64,000 bases of DNA, from positions 1 through 64,000 of the forward strand of contig NZ_KB898634.1 of NCBI RefSeq assembly GCF_000377705.1, read 5' to 3'. Numbering within the stretch: the first letter of the stretch is position 1; each line of letters opens with the position of its first letter. Shown here piece after piece: positions 54,140-64,000 of the stretch. The DNA is from Salsuginibacillus kocurii DSM 18087 (GTDB lineage Bacteria; Bacillota; Bacilli; Bacillales; Marinococcaceae). The notes beneath the pieces were generated by a model that saw only the letters and a list, made by a program, of their open reading frames with translations, searched no databases and was not told the DNA's origin. The position numbers were made by a program, and so were the translations under genes.

Positions 54140-54787
54140 TTACACACGTATCTCACTTGCTTCTACATACTTCTCTAGCTTTCTCTTCACTCGCTGCAAG
54201 GCATTGTCAATCGATTTTACATGGCGGTTAAGTTCTTCTGAGATTTCTTGGTAAGACTGGCCGTCCAAATAAAGCCTGAGTACTTTTTGTTCTAGTTCAC
54301 TGAGTACTTCTGTAATCTTACCGTCAATGTCATCAAACTCTTCTTGATTAACAAGCAGTTCCTCTGGGTCACTGACTTTTGTCCCGCATAACACATCCAA
54401 AAGTGTTCGATCTGATTCATCATCGTAAAGAGGCTTGTCCAGTGACACATAAGAGTTCAGAGGGATGTGCTTTTGACGGGTAGCTGTTTTTATTGCTGTG
54501 ATTATCTGCCGGGTAATACACAGCTCAGCAAAAGCACGAAAGGAAGAGAGCTTGTCCCCTTTAAAATCTCGTACGGCTTTGAACAAACCGATCATGCCTT
54601 CTTGAACGATATCTTCGTGATCAGCGCCAATGAGAAAATAAGACCTCGACTTCGCCCGTACAAAATTTTTGTACTTGTTAATCAGCTGTTCGAGGGACGC
54701 ACTATCCCCTTGTCTCGCATGGAGAACGAGTTGTTCATCTTCTGCTTGACCGAAGTTCTGTTGCTTCTCTTTGAGGCCAATACCCAA
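54140..54787 (-). CDS. sigH: RNA polymerase sigma factor SigH
   Basis: 215 residues. Region 2 (SYFLIGADHEDIVQEGMIGL through ITRQIITAIK) and region 4 (YQEISEELNRHVKSIDNALQ) are nearly those of B. subtilis SigH, the sigma factor of the transition state and early sporulation. TTG start at 54787, with GGCGGAGGG six bases upstream; ATG 54841 is in the promoter and not used. Confidence 0.96.
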   Translation of the reverse strand: MGIGLKEKQQNFGQAEDEQLVLHARQGDSASLEQLINKYKNFVRAKSRSYFLIGADHEDIVQEGMIGLFKAVRDFKGDKLSSFRAFAELCITRQIITAIKTATRQKHIPLNSYVSLDKPLYDDESDRTLLDVLCGTKVSDPEELLVNQEEFDDIDGKITEVLSELEQKVLRLYLDGQSYQEISEELNRHVKSIDNALQRVKRKLEKYVEASEIRV

Positions 54788-54829
54788 TCGAATCCCTCCG
54801 CCCTCGACAAGATGTATAAATATAGAAAT

Positions 54830-54859
54830 AGTATAATGCACACGTTACCAAAGCGTCAA
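54830..54859 (-). promoter_or_regulatory. sigH promoter (sigma-A)
   Basis: Minus strand TTGACG (54854-54859), 18 bases, TATACT (54830-54835). The -35 lies just past the stop codon of the preceding rae1 gene. In B. subtilis sigH is driven by sigma-A and repressed by AbrB; AbrB sites cannot be read from sequence. Confidence 0.8.
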
Positions 54860-54863
54860 CTAC

Positions 54864-55379
54864 CTATCGACGATTTCGACGCCATTTGTCAAAAAATTCT
54901 GCTACATCTTCTGACAATGGTAATGACCGCCCTCGGCGAAGGTTTTTTGTGTCCTTCACCTTATTTTCGATATCCCGCTCTACTAGTTGGGTGTTAGTTC
55001 GTAATTCCCGGGCCGAAATACGCAGAGCTCCGCTTCCAAACGTCATAGATTGTTCAGCATAATCAGAAGTTGCTACATAGACACGGGTCTCAATGTTTTT
55101 TAGTTCGCGGACTAGTTTTTCTATACGTTCATCGGCTGTTTCATTTTCTCTCGTGTAGCAAACTTCTACGCGATGGTGGGCATAGTTTCTTCCGACCCCC
55201 GGGACCATGTGAGCGTCAAAAATAATTTTGACCTCCCATCCCTTGTAAGCCTGAAACTCTGCCATCTTTTCAATTAAGAGATCGCGTGCTTCGGTTAAAT
55301 CGCGATCTCGAATCATTTTTAGTTCAGGCCAATCTCCGATAATGTTATAGCCGTCGACGAGCAATATATCTTTTCGCAT
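54864..55379 (-). CDS. rae1: Rae1, ribosome-associated A-site endoribonuclease (YacP)
   Basis: 171 residues, NYN/PIN-like nuclease: LLVDGYNIIGDWPEL (6-20), IIFDAHMVPG (about 52-61), and TSDYAEQSM acidic patch (about 104-112). B. subtilis Rae1 cleaves translated mRNA in the ribosomal A site. Overlaps none; 2 bases from rlmB. Confidence 0.93.
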   Translation of the reverse strand: MRKDILLVDGYNIIGDWPELKMIRDRDLTEARDLLIEKMAEFQAYKGWEVKIIFDAHMVPGVGRNYAHHRVEVCYTRENETADERIEKLVRELKNIETRVYVATSDYAEQSMTFGSGALRISARELRTNTQLVERDIENKVKDTKNLRRGRSLPLSEDVAEFFDKWRRNRR

Positions 55380-55381
55380 GA

Positions 55382-56128
55382 TTACTTCCCTATCGGATAG
55401 CGTTTATTGTAAACTTCATACATCAATAAACTCGCGGCAACCGAAGCGTTCAACGAAGTTACATGTCCGACCATCGGGATGGTTACTAGGAAATCACAAG
55501 ATTCTTTAACCAGCCTGCTCATCCCTTTTCCCTCGCTTCCAATAACAAGCCCAAGCGGCATATCGCCATCTAATTGACGATAATCCTGTTTCGCCGAAGC
55601 ATCTGTTCCCGCAATCCACATGTTACGCTTTTTCAAATCAGCCAAGGTGCGGGAAATATTAGTTACGCGTGTAACGGGCACATGTTCAATCGCTCCGGTC
55701 GAAGCTTTTGCTACCGCCTGGGTCAGTCCAGCCGAACGCCTTTTCGGAATAATAATGCCGTGAGCCCCAACAGCATCTGCGGTCCTCATAATCGAGCCGA
55801 GATTATGAGGGTCTTCCACTCCGTCCAAAATGAGAAAAAATGGATCTTCCTCTCTCTGGGTTGCTCGCTCAAACAATTGGTCCAGCTCGGCATAGTCATA
55901 AGCAGCTACCGAGGCGACTACACCTTGATGGTTTTTTGTCCCTGCAAGCTCGTCCAATTTCTGTTTTGGGACATGTTGAATTAAAGCATCATTAACCTTG
56001 GCTTGCTGAACCACCTGCTTCATGGTATGAGCCTTGGCTCCTTCCAACAGCCAGACTTTATGCACGGGGCGTTCTGACTTCAATGCTTCAATCACTGCGT
56101 TTTTCCCTACGATCCATTCATCACTCAT
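55382..56128 (-). CDS. rlmB: 23S rRNA 2'-O-methyltransferase RlmB-like (TrmH family)
   Basis: 248 residues. N-terminal substrate-binding domain, then SPOUT knot with motif 1 NLGSIMRTADAVGAHG (about 113-128), motif 2 GLVIGSEGKGMSRL (about 195-208) and motif 3 MVGHVTSLNASVAASLLMYE. Methylates G2251 equivalent in 23S rRNA. Adjacent to mrnC with no gap. Confidence 0.93.
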   Translation of the reverse strand: MSDEWIVGKNAVIEALKSERPVHKVWLLEGAKAHTMKQVVQQAKVNDALIQHVPKQKLDELAGTKNHQGVVASVAAYDYAELDQLFERATQREEDPFFLILDGVEDPHNLGSIMRTADAVGAHGIIIPKRRSAGLTQAVAKASTGAIEHVPVTRVTNISRTLADLKKRNMWIAGTDASAKQDYRQLDGDMPLGLVIGSEGKGMSRLVKESCDFLVTIPMVGHVTSLNASVAASLLMYEVYNKRYPIGK

Positions 56129-56554
56129 TTAAGAATCCTCTCTTTCTTGCGCTAATTCAATAGAATCCACAGCCAGCTCCATAATTTTCTGCAGCCGCTC
56201 TTCCCGCTGGAGTAAATATAGAAAACCGACCAGCGCTTCAAATGCAGTACTATAACGGTAGGTGGTTACGTCCGTGCTGCGTGGAACGGTCCCTGATTTG
56301 GCATTTCTACCTCGTCTTAGCACTGCTTGTTCTTCTGTCATTAGATCATTGTTTTCAATTAGAGCATGAGCAGCTGCAGCCTGGGCAGGAGCAGTGACAT
56401 ACTTGGTTGCTTCTTTATGAAATTGATTCGGCTTAACTGTTCCTTTACTTATAATAAGCCTTCTTATAAACAAGTCAAAGACAGCATCACCGACATAAGC
56501 CAAGGCGAGGGCATTCATTTGATGTGGGTCAACTTTCATTTCTTCATGTTTCAT
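56129..56554 (-). CDS. mrnC: Mini-ribonuclease III (MrnC)
   Basis: 141 residues, RNase III catalytic domain without dsRNA-binding domain. YVGDAVFDLFIR (about 16-27) carries the catalytic Asp and FEALVGFLYL (about 108-117) the Glu. Matures the 3' and 5' ends of 23S rRNA in Bacillus. Its stop is one base from the rlmB start codon. Confidence 0.94.
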   Translation of the reverse strand: MKHEEMKVDPHQMNALALAYVGDAVFDLFIRRLIISKGTVKPNQFHKEATKYVTAPAQAAAAHALIENNDLMTEEQAVLRRGRNAKSGTVPRSTDVTTYRYSTAFEALVGFLYLLQREERLQKIMELAVDSIELAQEREDS

Positions 56555-56556
56555 CT

Positions 56557-57957
56557 CTAATTCTCTCGTTTCCAGCGCGTGCCTTGCGGCGTATCTTCTA
56601 GAACGATACCTTTTTCCTGAAGTTCATCACGAATACGGTCAGCTTCCTTAAAATCACGGTTTTTTCGCGCTTCATTTCGTTTTTCAATCCACTCTTCAAT
56701 CGTCTCATCGAGGACTTCTTCTTCTTGTTCAAATTGCACCCCAAGCACCTCTTCCCATTCTTTAAGCAAAGAGAGCATTTCCTGTAATACTCTTTTGGAA
56801 GAGTGGTCATTCTCTAAATAACGATTCGCTTCTTTAATAAAGTCGAAAACGACTGTGAAGGCATTCGGGGTATTAAAATCGTCATTCATTTCACGTATAA
56901 ATCGATCTCGAAATCCGTTAATTGTGTCTTGCCAATTTGCAGGTTCTCCTAAATCCGCACTAAGCTCTAAGCGGTGCTTGGCATTACGAATAAAAGTGCC
57001 AATGCGGGAATAACTGCTTTTTGCCTGCTGCAGCAATTCGTCACTAAAATTAATAGGATTGCGGTAATGCGATTGCAGCATGAAAAAGCGAACGACATTC
57101 GGGTCAAACTGGCGAACAATATCATGGACTAAAATAAAGTTGCCTAGTGATTTAGACATTTTCTCATCTTCCACTTTAATATAGCCGTTATGCATCCAAT
57201 AATTCGCCATCGTTTTCCCTGTCAAAGCTTCAGACTGAGCAATTTCATTTTCATGGTGAGGAAAGGCCAAATCCTGCCCGCCCGCATGGATATCAATAGT
57301 GTCTCCTAAATACTTTTTCACCATTGCAGAACATTCAATGTGCCACCCCGGCCGCCCTTTTCCCCATGGACTATCCCAGGCAATTTCTCCACTCTTGGCT
57401 CCTTTCCATAACGCAAAATCGAGCGGGTCTTGTTTTTTCTCTCCCACTTCAATTCGTGCCCCTGCTTGTAAATCATCAACCGACTGGTCCGAGAGTTTAC
57501 CATAACCTTGGAAAGAATGGGTTTTAAAATAAACATCTCCATCCGCTTCATAGGCATAGCCTTTTTCAATTAAACGGCCGATAAACGCAATAATGTCGTC
57601 CATCGTCTTCATTACTCGTGGATGAAGATCGGCTTTTTGCACCCCGAGAGCTTCTGTATCTTCGTGGTACGCTGCAATGAATTTTTCTGCTAGTTGTTCC
57701 ACATCTTCTCCTGTCTCTTCCGCTGCTCGAATGATTTTATCATCCACATCTGTAAAATTAGAGACATAGGTTACCTCATAGCCAAGGTACGTCAAATACC
57801 GCCTTACCATATCAAAGACAATCGCAGGCCTGGCGTTCCCAATATGAATATAGTTGTAAACTGTCGGCCCGCATACATACATGCTAACCCGATTCGAAAC
57901 GAGCGGTTGAAAGCTTTCTTTTGCACGCGTCAGTGTATTATATACATGTAACCCCAT
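56557..57957 (-). CDS. cysS: Cysteinyl-tRNA synthetase
   Basis: 466 residues. [19 protein letters not shown] (29-47) contains the zinc Cys29 and the HIGN signature; KMSKSLGNF (about 265-273) is the second. Downstream of cysE and the Cys T-box, so its level follows uncharged tRNA-Cys. GTG/ATG start at 57957 with GGGAATGAGAAAAG upstream, a weak site. Confidence 0.96.
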   Translation of the reverse strand: MGLHVYNTLTRAKESFQPLVSNRVSMYVCGPTVYNYIHIGNARPAIVFDMVRRYLTYLGYEVTYVSNFTDVDDKIIRAAEETGEDVEQLAEKFIAAYHEDTEALGVQKADLHPRVMKTMDDIIAFIGRLIEKGYAYEADGDVYFKTHSFQGYGKLSDQSVDDLQAGARIEVGEKKQDPLDFALWKGAKSGEIAWDSPWGKGRPGWHIECSAMVKKYLGDTIDIHAGGQDLAFPHHENEIAQSEALTGKTMANYWMHNGYIKVEDEKMSKSLGNFILVHDIVRQFDPNVVRFFMLQSHYRNPINFSDELLQQAKSSYSRIGTFIRNAKHRLELSADLGEPANWQDTINGFRDRFIREMNDDFNTPNAFTVVFDFIKEANRYLENDHSSKRVLQEMLSLLKEWEEVLGVQFEQEEEVLDETIEEWIEKRNEARKNRDFKEADRIRDELQEKGIVLEDTPQGTRWKREN

Positions 57958-57963
57958 CTTTTC

Positions 57964-58623
57964 TCATTCCCTTCCTCTCTCTGCGTCCTTGTGCTCTAGT
58001 TCGTCCACCTTTTGCTGCAGCTTAGCAAGCTCTTCCTCTAAGTGCTTCATGTGTTCAGCAACAGGGTCCGGAAGTTTATGATGGTCAAGATTTTGCTCCA
58101 CCTTAACTCCATCTTGAACAACAACTTTCCCTGGAATGCCAACTACAGTAGAGTTTGGTGGTACTTCTTTTAACACGACCGAACCAGCGCCGATATTAGC
58201 ATACTCCCCAATCCTCATCGAACCTAACACCTTAGCACCGCTAGCAATTAGCACATTATCTTCAATCGTTGGATGCCGCTTGCCTTTTTCTTTTCCTGTT
58301 CCCCCTAACGTCACACCTTGATAGATAGTGACGTTATCTCCAATCTCACAAGTCTCTCCGATAACAACACCCATACCATGGTCAATAAAGAGCCGCTGGC
58401 CAATTTTTGCCCCTGGGTGTATTTCAATTCCAGTTATAAAACGGCTGACCTGGGAGAGAAGGCGTGCTAAGAAATACAGCTTTCTCCGCCAAAGTCCATG
58501 GGCCAGACGGTGCGCCCACACCGCGTGAACCCCCGAATACGTCAATACTACTTCTAAGCGGCTTCTTGCGGCCGGATCTTGTTCAAATACTACATCTATA
58601 TCGTTGATAAACGTTTTGAACAT
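57964..58623 (-). CDS. cysE: Serine O-acetyltransferase
   Basis: 219 residues. Short N-terminal helical domain and left-handed hexapeptide repeats ([36 protein letters not shown]). ATG 58623 ([13 protein letters not shown]) has GGGGGAG just upstream; a longer frame has no good site. First committed step of cysteine synthesis. C-terminal coiled coil with Glu/Lys repeats. Six bases separate it from cysS. Confidence 0.94.
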   Translation of the reverse strand: MFKTFINDIDVVFEQDPAARSRLEVVLTYSGVHAVWAHRLAHGLWRRKLYFLARLLSQVSRFITGIEIHPGAKIGQRLFIDHGMGVVIGETCEIGDNVTIYQGVTLGGTGKEKGKRHPTIEDNVLIASGAKVLGSMRIGEYANIGAGSVVLKEVPPNSTVVGIPGKVVVQDGVKVEQNLDHHKLPDPVAEHMKHLEEELAKLQQKVDELEHKDAERGRE

Positions 58624-58828
58624 CCTCTCCCCCTCTTTCTCGCTATCTATATTCAAACGCCCGCTTTCTTGCCACTTCACTGTTTATGAATCCTTAAATC
58701 TACGAAAATGTTACTGAATACAACGCTCCCTTACCGTTACAATAGCTGTAGATTATTTTGTTCTGTCGTCTCCCCTACTAGCTGTGCGGGAGCATTCAAA
58801 GCTGATACATTACATGGCTATTACCAAA

Positions 58829-58870
58829 AGAAAAAGCGTCTCTTGCCCCCTAAAGGGCACAGAGACGCTT
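58829..58870 (-). terminator. T-box regulated terminator before cysE
   Basis: Minus strand AAGCGTCTCTGTGCCC and GGGCAAGAGACGCTTTTT arms (58829-58870) form a long stem with T-run. It directly follows the T-box sequence. Confidence 0.9.
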
Positions 58871-59080
58871 ACACGCGGTTCCACTCTGCTTAACAGGGAC
58901 CCTTCAGCCTCACCTGTTCGCTTGGACAGTCTGGTAACGCAGACAAAACGCCTTAGCGTACTTCATTCTGCCAAGGACTCCGAGGGGCAGTTTCAGCATA
59001 GTTTTTCCTGAATCACTTCCAGCCGATGGTGATTTTCTCTGGTAGGAAAGCGGCTATGCTTACGTTCTTCCTCATCAAAC
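58871..59080 (-). ncRNA. T-box leader, cysteine specifier, controlling cysE-cysS
   Basis: The T-box TGGAACCGCG lies at 58874-58883. In the stem I region AAGCATAG (59053-59060) pairs with CTATGCT (58993-58999), and the specifier loop GAAACTGCCC gives TGC (58987-58989), a Cys codon, in the expected 3' position. Uncharged tRNA-Cys should stabilise the antiterminator. Cotranscribed downstream genes are cysE, cysS, mrnC, rlmB and rae1. Confidence 0.88.
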
Positions 59081-59116
59081 GCGATGGTTTATTCATTTTT
59101 AGCTGCTGGTGTTATC

Positions 59117-60589
59117 TTAAGCAATCTCCAATGCCTGATCCAAACGAGCCAACACAGTTTCTTTACCCAGCAAATAAATAGCATCCGGCAGTTCCGGCCC
59201 ATGCATTTGGCCGGTAGCAGCCACGCGAATCGGCATAAACAGCTTTTTGCCTTTATGACCAGTCGCTTTTTGAGTGGTTTTTGCTGCTTTTTTAACATTC
59301 TCTGGGTTGAAGTCTTCATCTTCTAATTGTTCGACTTCAGATTTGAAATGACTCAACACTTCACTCACTTGTTCTTCTTTAAGAACGGGCTGCACCTCTT
59401 CTGGGTAAGAGATCTCTTTTTGGAAAAACAACTTCGAAAGTGGTACTATTTCCGCTGCATAATGCATTTGTTCTTGATACAGCTTCACTAACTTCTTGAG
59501 CCACTCCCTTTTCTCAGCCGAAACGTCAGCTTCGAGATGGCCAGCTTCCTGTAAATGAGGAATCGCCAAATCTGTTAAACGGTCACTGTCTGCTTCTTTA
59601 ACGTATTGGTTATTAACCCAGGCCAATTTATCAGTATCAAATACCGCCGGGGCTTTCGAAACACGTTCAAGGCTGAACTGTTCAATCAATTCATCGATCG
59701 TAAAGAGCTCTTGTTCACCGACTGGAGACCAGCCAAGCAAAGCAAGGAAGTTAACTATAGCTTCCGGCAAGTACCCAAGCTCTTTGTACTGTTCAACAAA
59801 TTGCATGATTGATTCATCACGTTTGCTCATCTTTTGCCGGTCTGGGTTTAATATCAACGACGCATGAGCAAATTTAGGCTTTTCAAACCCTAGCGCTTCA
59901 AAAACAAGGGCCTGGCGCGGAGCGTTGGAAAGATGCTCTTCCCCGCGGATAACGTGAGAAATTTTCATAAGGTGGTCATCGATCACCACAGCAAAATTAT
60001 AAGTCGGTACTCCATCGCTGCGGGCAATTACAAAATCACCAATTCCTTCGGTCTCAAAGGACACCTTGCCGCGAACGGCATCATCAATGACGACCGTATC
60101 GCCCTGCGGCACCTTAAAGCGCACAACTGGCTTTAACCCTTTCGCCTCAAATGCTTCGCGCTCTTCCTGCGTTAAGTTGCGATCTCGGCCGCTATATTTA
60201 GGCATTTCTCCACGCGCAAGCTGAGCTTCACGTTCAGCTTCGAGCTCTGCTTCGGTCATATAGCAATAATATGCTTTGTCTTCCTCTAGCAGCTGGTTCA
60301 GATAAGATTGATACGTATCCAAGCGCTCCATCGAACGATACGGTCCGTGCGGCCCGCCAACATCTGTACTTTCATCCCAATCAATGCCAAGCCACTTTAA
60401 GCTCGTCATCAACTTGTCTGTAGCTTCTTCCACGTTTCGGGCCTGGTCTGTGTCTTCAATCCGCACAATAAATTTGCCGCCGTGATGTCTTGCATATAGA
60501 TAATTAAAGAGAGCAGAGCGTGCGCCCCCTATATGGAGATGGCCGGTAGGACTAGGAGCAAACCGGACTCGAACTTCTTGTGATGACAT
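59117..60589 (-). CDS. gltX: Glutamyl-tRNA synthetase
   Basis: 490 residues. [16 protein letters not shown] (11-26) includes the HIGG signature; KMSKRDESI (about 243-251) is the second. Non-discriminating form in Bacillus, also charging tRNA-Gln for GatCAB. Upstream of the Cys T-box and separately promoted. Shine-Dalgarno GGAAGGTG. Confidence 0.96.
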   Translation of the reverse strand: MSSQEVRVRFAPSPTGHLHIGGARSALFNYLYARHHGGKFIVRIEDTDQARNVEEATDKLMTSLKWLGIDWDESTDVGGPHGPYRSMERLDTYQSYLNQLLEEDKAYYCYMTEAELEAEREAQLARGEMPKYSGRDRNLTQEEREAFEAKGLKPVVRFKVPQGDTVVIDDAVRGKVSFETEGIGDFVIARSDGVPTYNFAVVIDDHLMKISHVIRGEEHLSNAPRQALVFEALGFEKPKFAHASLILNPDRQKMSKRDESIMQFVEQYKELGYLPEAIVNFLALLGWSPVGEQELFTIDELIEQFSLERVSKAPAVFDTDKLAWVNNQYVKEADSDRLTDLAIPHLQEAGHLEADVSAEKREWLKKLVKLYQEQMHYAAEIVPLSKLFFQKEISYPEEVQPVLKEEQVSEVLSHFKSEVEQLEDEDFNPENVKKAAKTTQKATGHKGKKLFMPIRVAATGQMHGPELPDAIYLLGKETVLARLDQALEIA

Positions 60590-60635
60590 GTTTTGACACC
60601 TTCCGCTTTTTAAATTTCGTAAAACTATGGTTTAT

Positions 60636-60664
60636 TTTATCACTCTAAACTACCGTCACGTCAA
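60636..60664 (-). promoter_or_regulatory. gltX promoter (sigma-A)
   Basis: Minus strand TTGACG (60659-60664), 17 bases, GATAAA (60636-60641), about 45 bases upstream of the gltX ATG, in the gap after ispF. Confidence 0.65.
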
Positions 60665-60684
60665 GGTAACCTCTTGAGGACCTC

Positions 60685-61155
60685 TTATTTTTTCAGCAGG
60701 ACTACAGCTTGGGCTGCAATGCCTTCCCCACGTCCTGTAAACCCTAACTGTTCTGTGGTCGTAGCTTTTACATTTATTTCGCTTGCTTCAACCTTTAACA
60801 GAGGAGCAATCGTTTGCTGCATTTCCTCTATGTATGGAGCCATTTTTGGCTTTTGGGCCATGATCGTCGCGTCCATGTTCCCTACGTGGTAACCTTTCTT
60901 CTCTACCATCGTCATTACTTCCTGCAGCAACGCTTTTGAATCGGCCCCCTTATACGCCTCATCCGTGTCCGGAAAATGCTTGCCGATATCGCCCGCTCCT
61001 ATCGCTCCCAAACAGGCATCCGTAATAGCATGCAGCAAAACATCAGCATCCGAGTGACCTACCAGGCCTTTCTCAAACGGGATAGTTACTCCTCCGAGAA
61101 TCAGAGACTCCCCTTCTGCTAAACGATGCACATCAAATCCTTGACCTATCTTCAT
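60685..61155 (-). CDS. ispF: 2-C-methyl-D-erythritol 2,4-cyclodiphosphate synthase
   Basis: 156 residues. Metal ligands Asp8 and His10 (GFDVHRL) and the [15 protein letters not shown] motif with His42. Fifth step of the MEP isoprenoid pathway. Overlaps the ispD stop by four bases. Confidence 0.97.
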   Translation of the reverse strand: MKIGQGFDVHRLAEGESLILGGVTIPFEKGLVGHSDADVLLHAITDACLGAIGAGDIGKHFPDTDEAYKGADSKALLQEVMTMVEKKGYHVGNMDATIMAQKPKMAPYIEEMQQTIAPLLKVEASEINVKATTTEQLGFTGRGEGIAAQAVVLLKK

Positions 61156-61844
61156 TTCGGGCTCTCCTCTCGCTTTTGTATAATGGCTTCTGCCCGAACC
61201 ATATCTTCTGGAGTTGTTAACTTAATATTGTCATAGTCCCCTTCTACAATCGCCACCGGATAACCATTCCACTCAACAAGCCCCGAATCATCAGTACCTT
61301 GAAAGCCTTGGTCTACAGCCTGAGCGTAAGCATCCATCAACACTTCAAACTTAAAAGCCTGAGGCGTTTGTGCGGCCCAAAGCTCTGAGCGAGCCAACGT
61401 CTCTTCTACCCGCGAGTTTGAAGCCCTTTTTATTGTGTCAGTAACAGGAACGGCTAATACAGCTCCCCCGCTATTTTTCGCCTCCGCTTCAAGCGCATGA
61501 ATGCGCTCTTTAGTGACAAATGGACGAGCCCCGTCGTGAACCATGACCACTTCCTGGGAACGCACCTGCTTTAGACCCTCATATACACTATCTTGCCGTT
61601 CCTTCCCTCCAGAGACGATGTTCGTGACTTTCTGAATACCATGCTCCGCAAAAAGGACGGCCATTTCTTCTGTTTCTTCTGGATTAACAACGACAATGAC
61701 TTCTTCACAATGCTCGTCCTGCTCAAAAACACGCAAGGTACGAATGATAAGAGGCAGCTGCCGCAAATGTAAAAATTGTTTATTAAGGCCCGCTTTCATT
61801 CTTTTGCCTTGACCGGCAGCGGGTATGATTACAGCATAGGACAT
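61152..61844 (-). CDS. ispD: 2-C-methyl-D-erythritol 4-phosphate cytidylyltransferase
   Basis: 230 residues. CTP-binding [12 protein letters not shown] (about 8-19) and VHDGARPF (about 101-108). ATG 61844 is taken; GGAGCGCAAAACA gives its ribosome-binding site. Paired with ispF in the usual order. Confidence 0.96.
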   Translation of the reverse strand: MSYAVIIPAAGQGKRMKAGLNKQFLHLRQLPLIIRTLRVFEQDEHCEEVIVVVNPEETEEMAVLFAEHGIQKVTNIVSGGKERQDSVYEGLKQVRSQEVVMVHDGARPFVTKERIHALEAEAKNSGGAVLAVPVTDTIKRASNSRVEETLARSELWAAQTPQAFKFEVLMDAYAQAVDQGFQGTDDSGLVEWNGYPVAIVEGDYDNIKLTTPEDMVRAEAIIQKREESPK

Positions 61845-61892
61845 TGTTTTGCGCTCCAATTACTATTTTGTCTATAGCACATTTTATCATAC

Positions 61893-61940
61893 AATTTAAA
61901 AGTCGCCTAAAGCAATCTTCACTTTGCTTTAGACGACCTT
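61893..61940 (-). terminator. Intrinsic terminator of yacL
   Basis: Minus strand AAGGTCGTCTAAAGCAA (61924-61940) and TTGCTTTAGGCGACTTTT (61898-61915) form a 16-base stem followed by T-rich sequence. It separates yacL from ispD. Confidence 0.9.
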
Positions 61941-61952
61941 GCCCCTTGTCAT

Positions 61953-63089
61953 TTACAGTGCCTGTTCATAGACTTTTGGCTTCGCAAAAATCATGCGTCC
62001 GGCACTTGTTTGCAACACACTTGTTACAACTACTTCTACCTGCCGGCCAATATATTCCTTGCCGCCTTCAACTACAATCATAGTACCATCGTCTAAATAA
62101 GCAACACCCTGGTCCGGCTCTTTTCCGTCTTTTATTACTTGAACATGAAGTTCTTCTCCAGGTAAAACGACCGGTTTAACTGCATTTGAAAGATCATTAA
62201 TATTCAATACGGCTACACCTTGTAAATCACAGACTTTATTTAAATTAAAGTCATTCGTAACCACAAAGCCATTCATTACCTTGGCTAGCTTCACAAGTTT
62301 GCTATCTACTTCTTGAATGTCATCAAAATCAATGTCTTCAATCCGCACTTGAATAGGCTGGTCTTTTTGAATACTGTTTAAAATATCAAGGCCACGCCTG
62401 CCTCGATTTCGCTTTAACGCATCCGAAGAATCAGCAATATGCTGAAGTTCTTCTAACACGAATTCAGGTATGATTAACGTTCCTTCTAGAAAGCCAGTTT
62501 TACACACATCTGAAATTCGACCATCAATAATTACACTCGTATCAAGAATTTTAGGCTTAGGAGCATGTTCAGTCTGGTCTGATTTGTCAGCGTAACCAAC
62601 TGCCGGGAGGAACTGCCCCTCTTCTTTGGCCTGTTTTTCTTTACTCCCCACCTTGGCAGATGTAAACAGTTGGGTGAGCTCATCTCGTTTCTTAAAGCCA
62701 ACCTTAAACCCAAAATAACCGAGGAAAAAGGTCATAAATACCGGCACTAATTCGCTAACTACCGGCAATTGAATAGTATTTAACGGAATACTGACTAAAA
62801 AAGCGACAACTAAACCAAACACAAGACCAAGTGTGCCAAATAAAACATCTGCCACTGGGGCGTTTACAATCATTTCTTCTACCTTTTGCATCCCATGAAC
62901 AAGATAGTCAACAATCCAAAATGTTCCTAGATACATAAGGCAAGCCCCGACTACAGCTCCTACAAATGGATGTTCAGTCCAATTCGGAGCGGTTTCAATA
63001 TTAATAAATGATATAAGTTCTGGAATAAATAAATAACCAATCGCTCCTCCGGTAAGAACAAAAAACAATTGTAGAATCCATCTTAACAT
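61953..63089 (-). CDS. yacL: YacL, membrane PIN/TRAM domain protein
   Basis: 378 residues: four membrane helices in about 1-130, a PIN nuclease domain ([10 protein letters not shown] near 184-193, with later acidic residues) and a C-terminal TRAM domain (about 310-372). ATG 63089 has AGGAGGTGAGTGGC upstream. The orthologue in B. subtilis lies between disA and ispD; its function is not settled. A candidate membrane-bound ribonuclease. Confidence 0.9.
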   Translation of the reverse strand: MLRWILQLFFVLTGGAIGYLFIPELISFINIETAPNWTEHPFVGAVVGACLMYLGTFWIVDYLVHGMQKVEEMIVNAPVADVLFGTLGLVFGLVVAFLVSIPLNTIQLPVVSELVPVFMTFFLGYFGFKVGFKKRDELTQLFTSAKVGSKEKQAKEEGQFLPAVGYADKSDQTEHAPKPKILDTSVIIDGRISDVCKTGFLEGTLIIPEFVLEELQHIADSSDALKRNRGRRGLDILNSIQKDQPIQVRIEDIDFDDIQEVDSKLVKLAKVMNGFVVTNDFNLNKVCDLQGVAVLNINDLSNAVKPVVLPGEELHVQVIKDGKEPDQGVAYLDDGTMIVVEGGKEYIGRQVEVVVTSVLQTSAGRMIFAKPKVYEQAL

Positions 63090-63265
63090 GCCACTCACCT
63101 CCTCTATTTAGTATGGTCAATATACCATTAGCCAAACCTTCAATTCTGCAGTTCTCACAATCTCACATGTAATTGTCACCTAACGTTAACCTAACAAAAT
63201 GTTTGAACATTGTCAATTTGTCGAATTTTCTATTATATAATAAATATGTGTCTAAATCAAGTTTT

Positions 63266-64000
63266 TTAAATATGCCGATCCACAAACAATTGCTCTTGAA
63301 TACGCTGTAACCCTTCTTTTATCGTGCGCGCTCTGGCTTCACCGACGCCATTGACTTGATCCAAATCCTCAATAGAAGCCATCATAATACGGTTGAGGCT
63401 TTGATACCTTTCTACTAAATTTTCTACAATGGCTAAAGGAAGCCGCGGAATCTTGTACAGCATTCTAAATCCGCGCGGTGATAAATTCTGCTCTGTTAAA
63501 TTAGCAGTACGTTGATAGCCGAGCACCTTCATAATGACATGGTCATCTAACAATTCATCATTTGATAAACGCTGCAATTCTTGTAAGGCTTCTTCCCCTT
63601 TTCGGGATGGGTCTCTCATATAATCTTTAAGCAGAAGAGCCGCTTCTTCTTCCATGTTAGAAATGAGTTCATTAAGTTGCATGGTGATTAATCGACCTTC
63701 ATTCCCCAGTTCATTAATATAATTATGAATTTCATTTTTAATCCGCAATACCATTTCTATACGATGTATAACTTGTGTCACATCTTGCACTGTGACTAAT
63801 TCTTCAAATTCCAGCGCACCAAGGTTGGTAATGCTTTGGTCAAGTACGACTTTGTACTTTTCCAGTGTTTGGATTGCCTGATTCGCTTTTGTTAAAATAA
63901 CACCCATGTCTTTTAACGCGTAGCGGTGTTCATCCTGATACAACGTAATAACGTGTCTACGCTGAGAAATCGAAATGACTAAATGCCCTGTCTGTCTAGC
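63266..64000 (-). CDS. disA: DisA, DNA integrity scanning diadenylate cyclase (C-terminal part)
   Basis: The 3' 244 codons; the frame runs through the right edge, so the N-terminal cyclase domain is only partly present (the first codons read [20 protein letters not shown], part of the DAC domain). The rest is the helical linker and the C-terminal helix-hairpin-helix domain ([19 protein letters not shown], about 20 residues from the end) that senses branched DNA. Produces c-di-AMP. Precedes yacL as in B. subtilis. Confidence 0.95.
   Translation of the reverse strand, partial: ARQTGHLVISISQRRHVITLYQDEHRYALKDMGVILTKANQAIQTLEKYKVVLDQSITNLGALEFEELVTVQDVTQVIHRIEMVLRIKNEIHNYINELGNEGRLITMQLNELISNMEEEAALLLKDYMRDPSRKGEEALQELQRLSNDELLDDHVIMKVLGYQRTANLTEQNLSPRGFRMLYKIPRLPLAIVENLVERYQSLNRIMMASIEDLDQVNGVGEARARTIKEGLQRIQEQLFVDRHI

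Overview
The window is a 64 kb piece of a Bacillaceae (low-GC Gram-positive, spore-forming) chromosome. Evidence: the gene order pdaB-kbaA-gerD, salA, cwlD, ybaK, rpsI-rplM-truA-ecfT-ecfA2-ecfA1-rplQ-rpoA follows the Bacillus subtilis rrn-to-rpoA arrangement; sporulation and germination genes (pdaB, gerD, kbaA, cwlD, sigH) are present; and Shine-Dalgarno sites are strong AGGAGG types. Very acidic secreted or lipid-anchored proteins (the GerD tail, the YnjB-like binding protein) suggest a halophilic or alkaliphilic lineage; this is inference. Almost everything is on the minus strand. Exceptions are pdaB, gerD and a marR/ABC-2 exporter operon.

Layout from left to right. 1-460: the 5' end of a 16S rRNA gene with two sigma-A promoters (the rRNA operon runs off the left edge). 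461-3455: a small conserved-looking protein, pdaB, kbaA and gerD. 3467-10995: an accessory operon not present at this place in B. subtilis: YnjB-like binding protein, two permeases, ATPase, a TVP38/DedA-like membrane protein, a disulfide-type flavin reductase, a decayed gene and a flavoprotein related to the N-terminal part of SelD fusions. 11195-13566: salA, cwlD, ybaK. 14084-16322: a MarR regulator with an ABC-2 exporter and a clear palindromic operator at its promoter. 16652-36325: rplM-rpsI, truA, the ECF energy module, then the alpha, spc and S10 ribosomal protein clusters. 36907-41650: str operon (rpsL-rpsG-fusA-tuf) with rplGB. 41728-54787: rpoB-rpoC, an rsmC-like methyltransferase, rplJL behind an L10 leader, rplKA, secE-nusG, sigH. 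54864-64000: rae1, rlmB, mrnC, cysS, cysE (cysteine T-box), gltX, ispF-ispD, yacL and the 3' part of disA.

The genes work together as the core transcription and translation machine (RNA polymerase core subunits, NusG, about half of the ribosomal proteins, EF-Tu, EF-G, IF-1, methionine aminopeptidase, SecY and SecE). Around this core are tRNA-charging, cysteine and isoprenoid precursor genes and sporulation regulators. Autoregulatory RNA is visible: an L10 leader with attenuator and a Cys T-box. The least explained items are a three-hairpin RNA with a strong terminator upstream of secE, a decayed gene inside the YnjB-type operon, a nusG start whose Shine-Dalgarno site is displaced by a hairpin, an adenylate kinase lid that has lost two zinc cysteines, and structured leaders before rpsL and rpoB.
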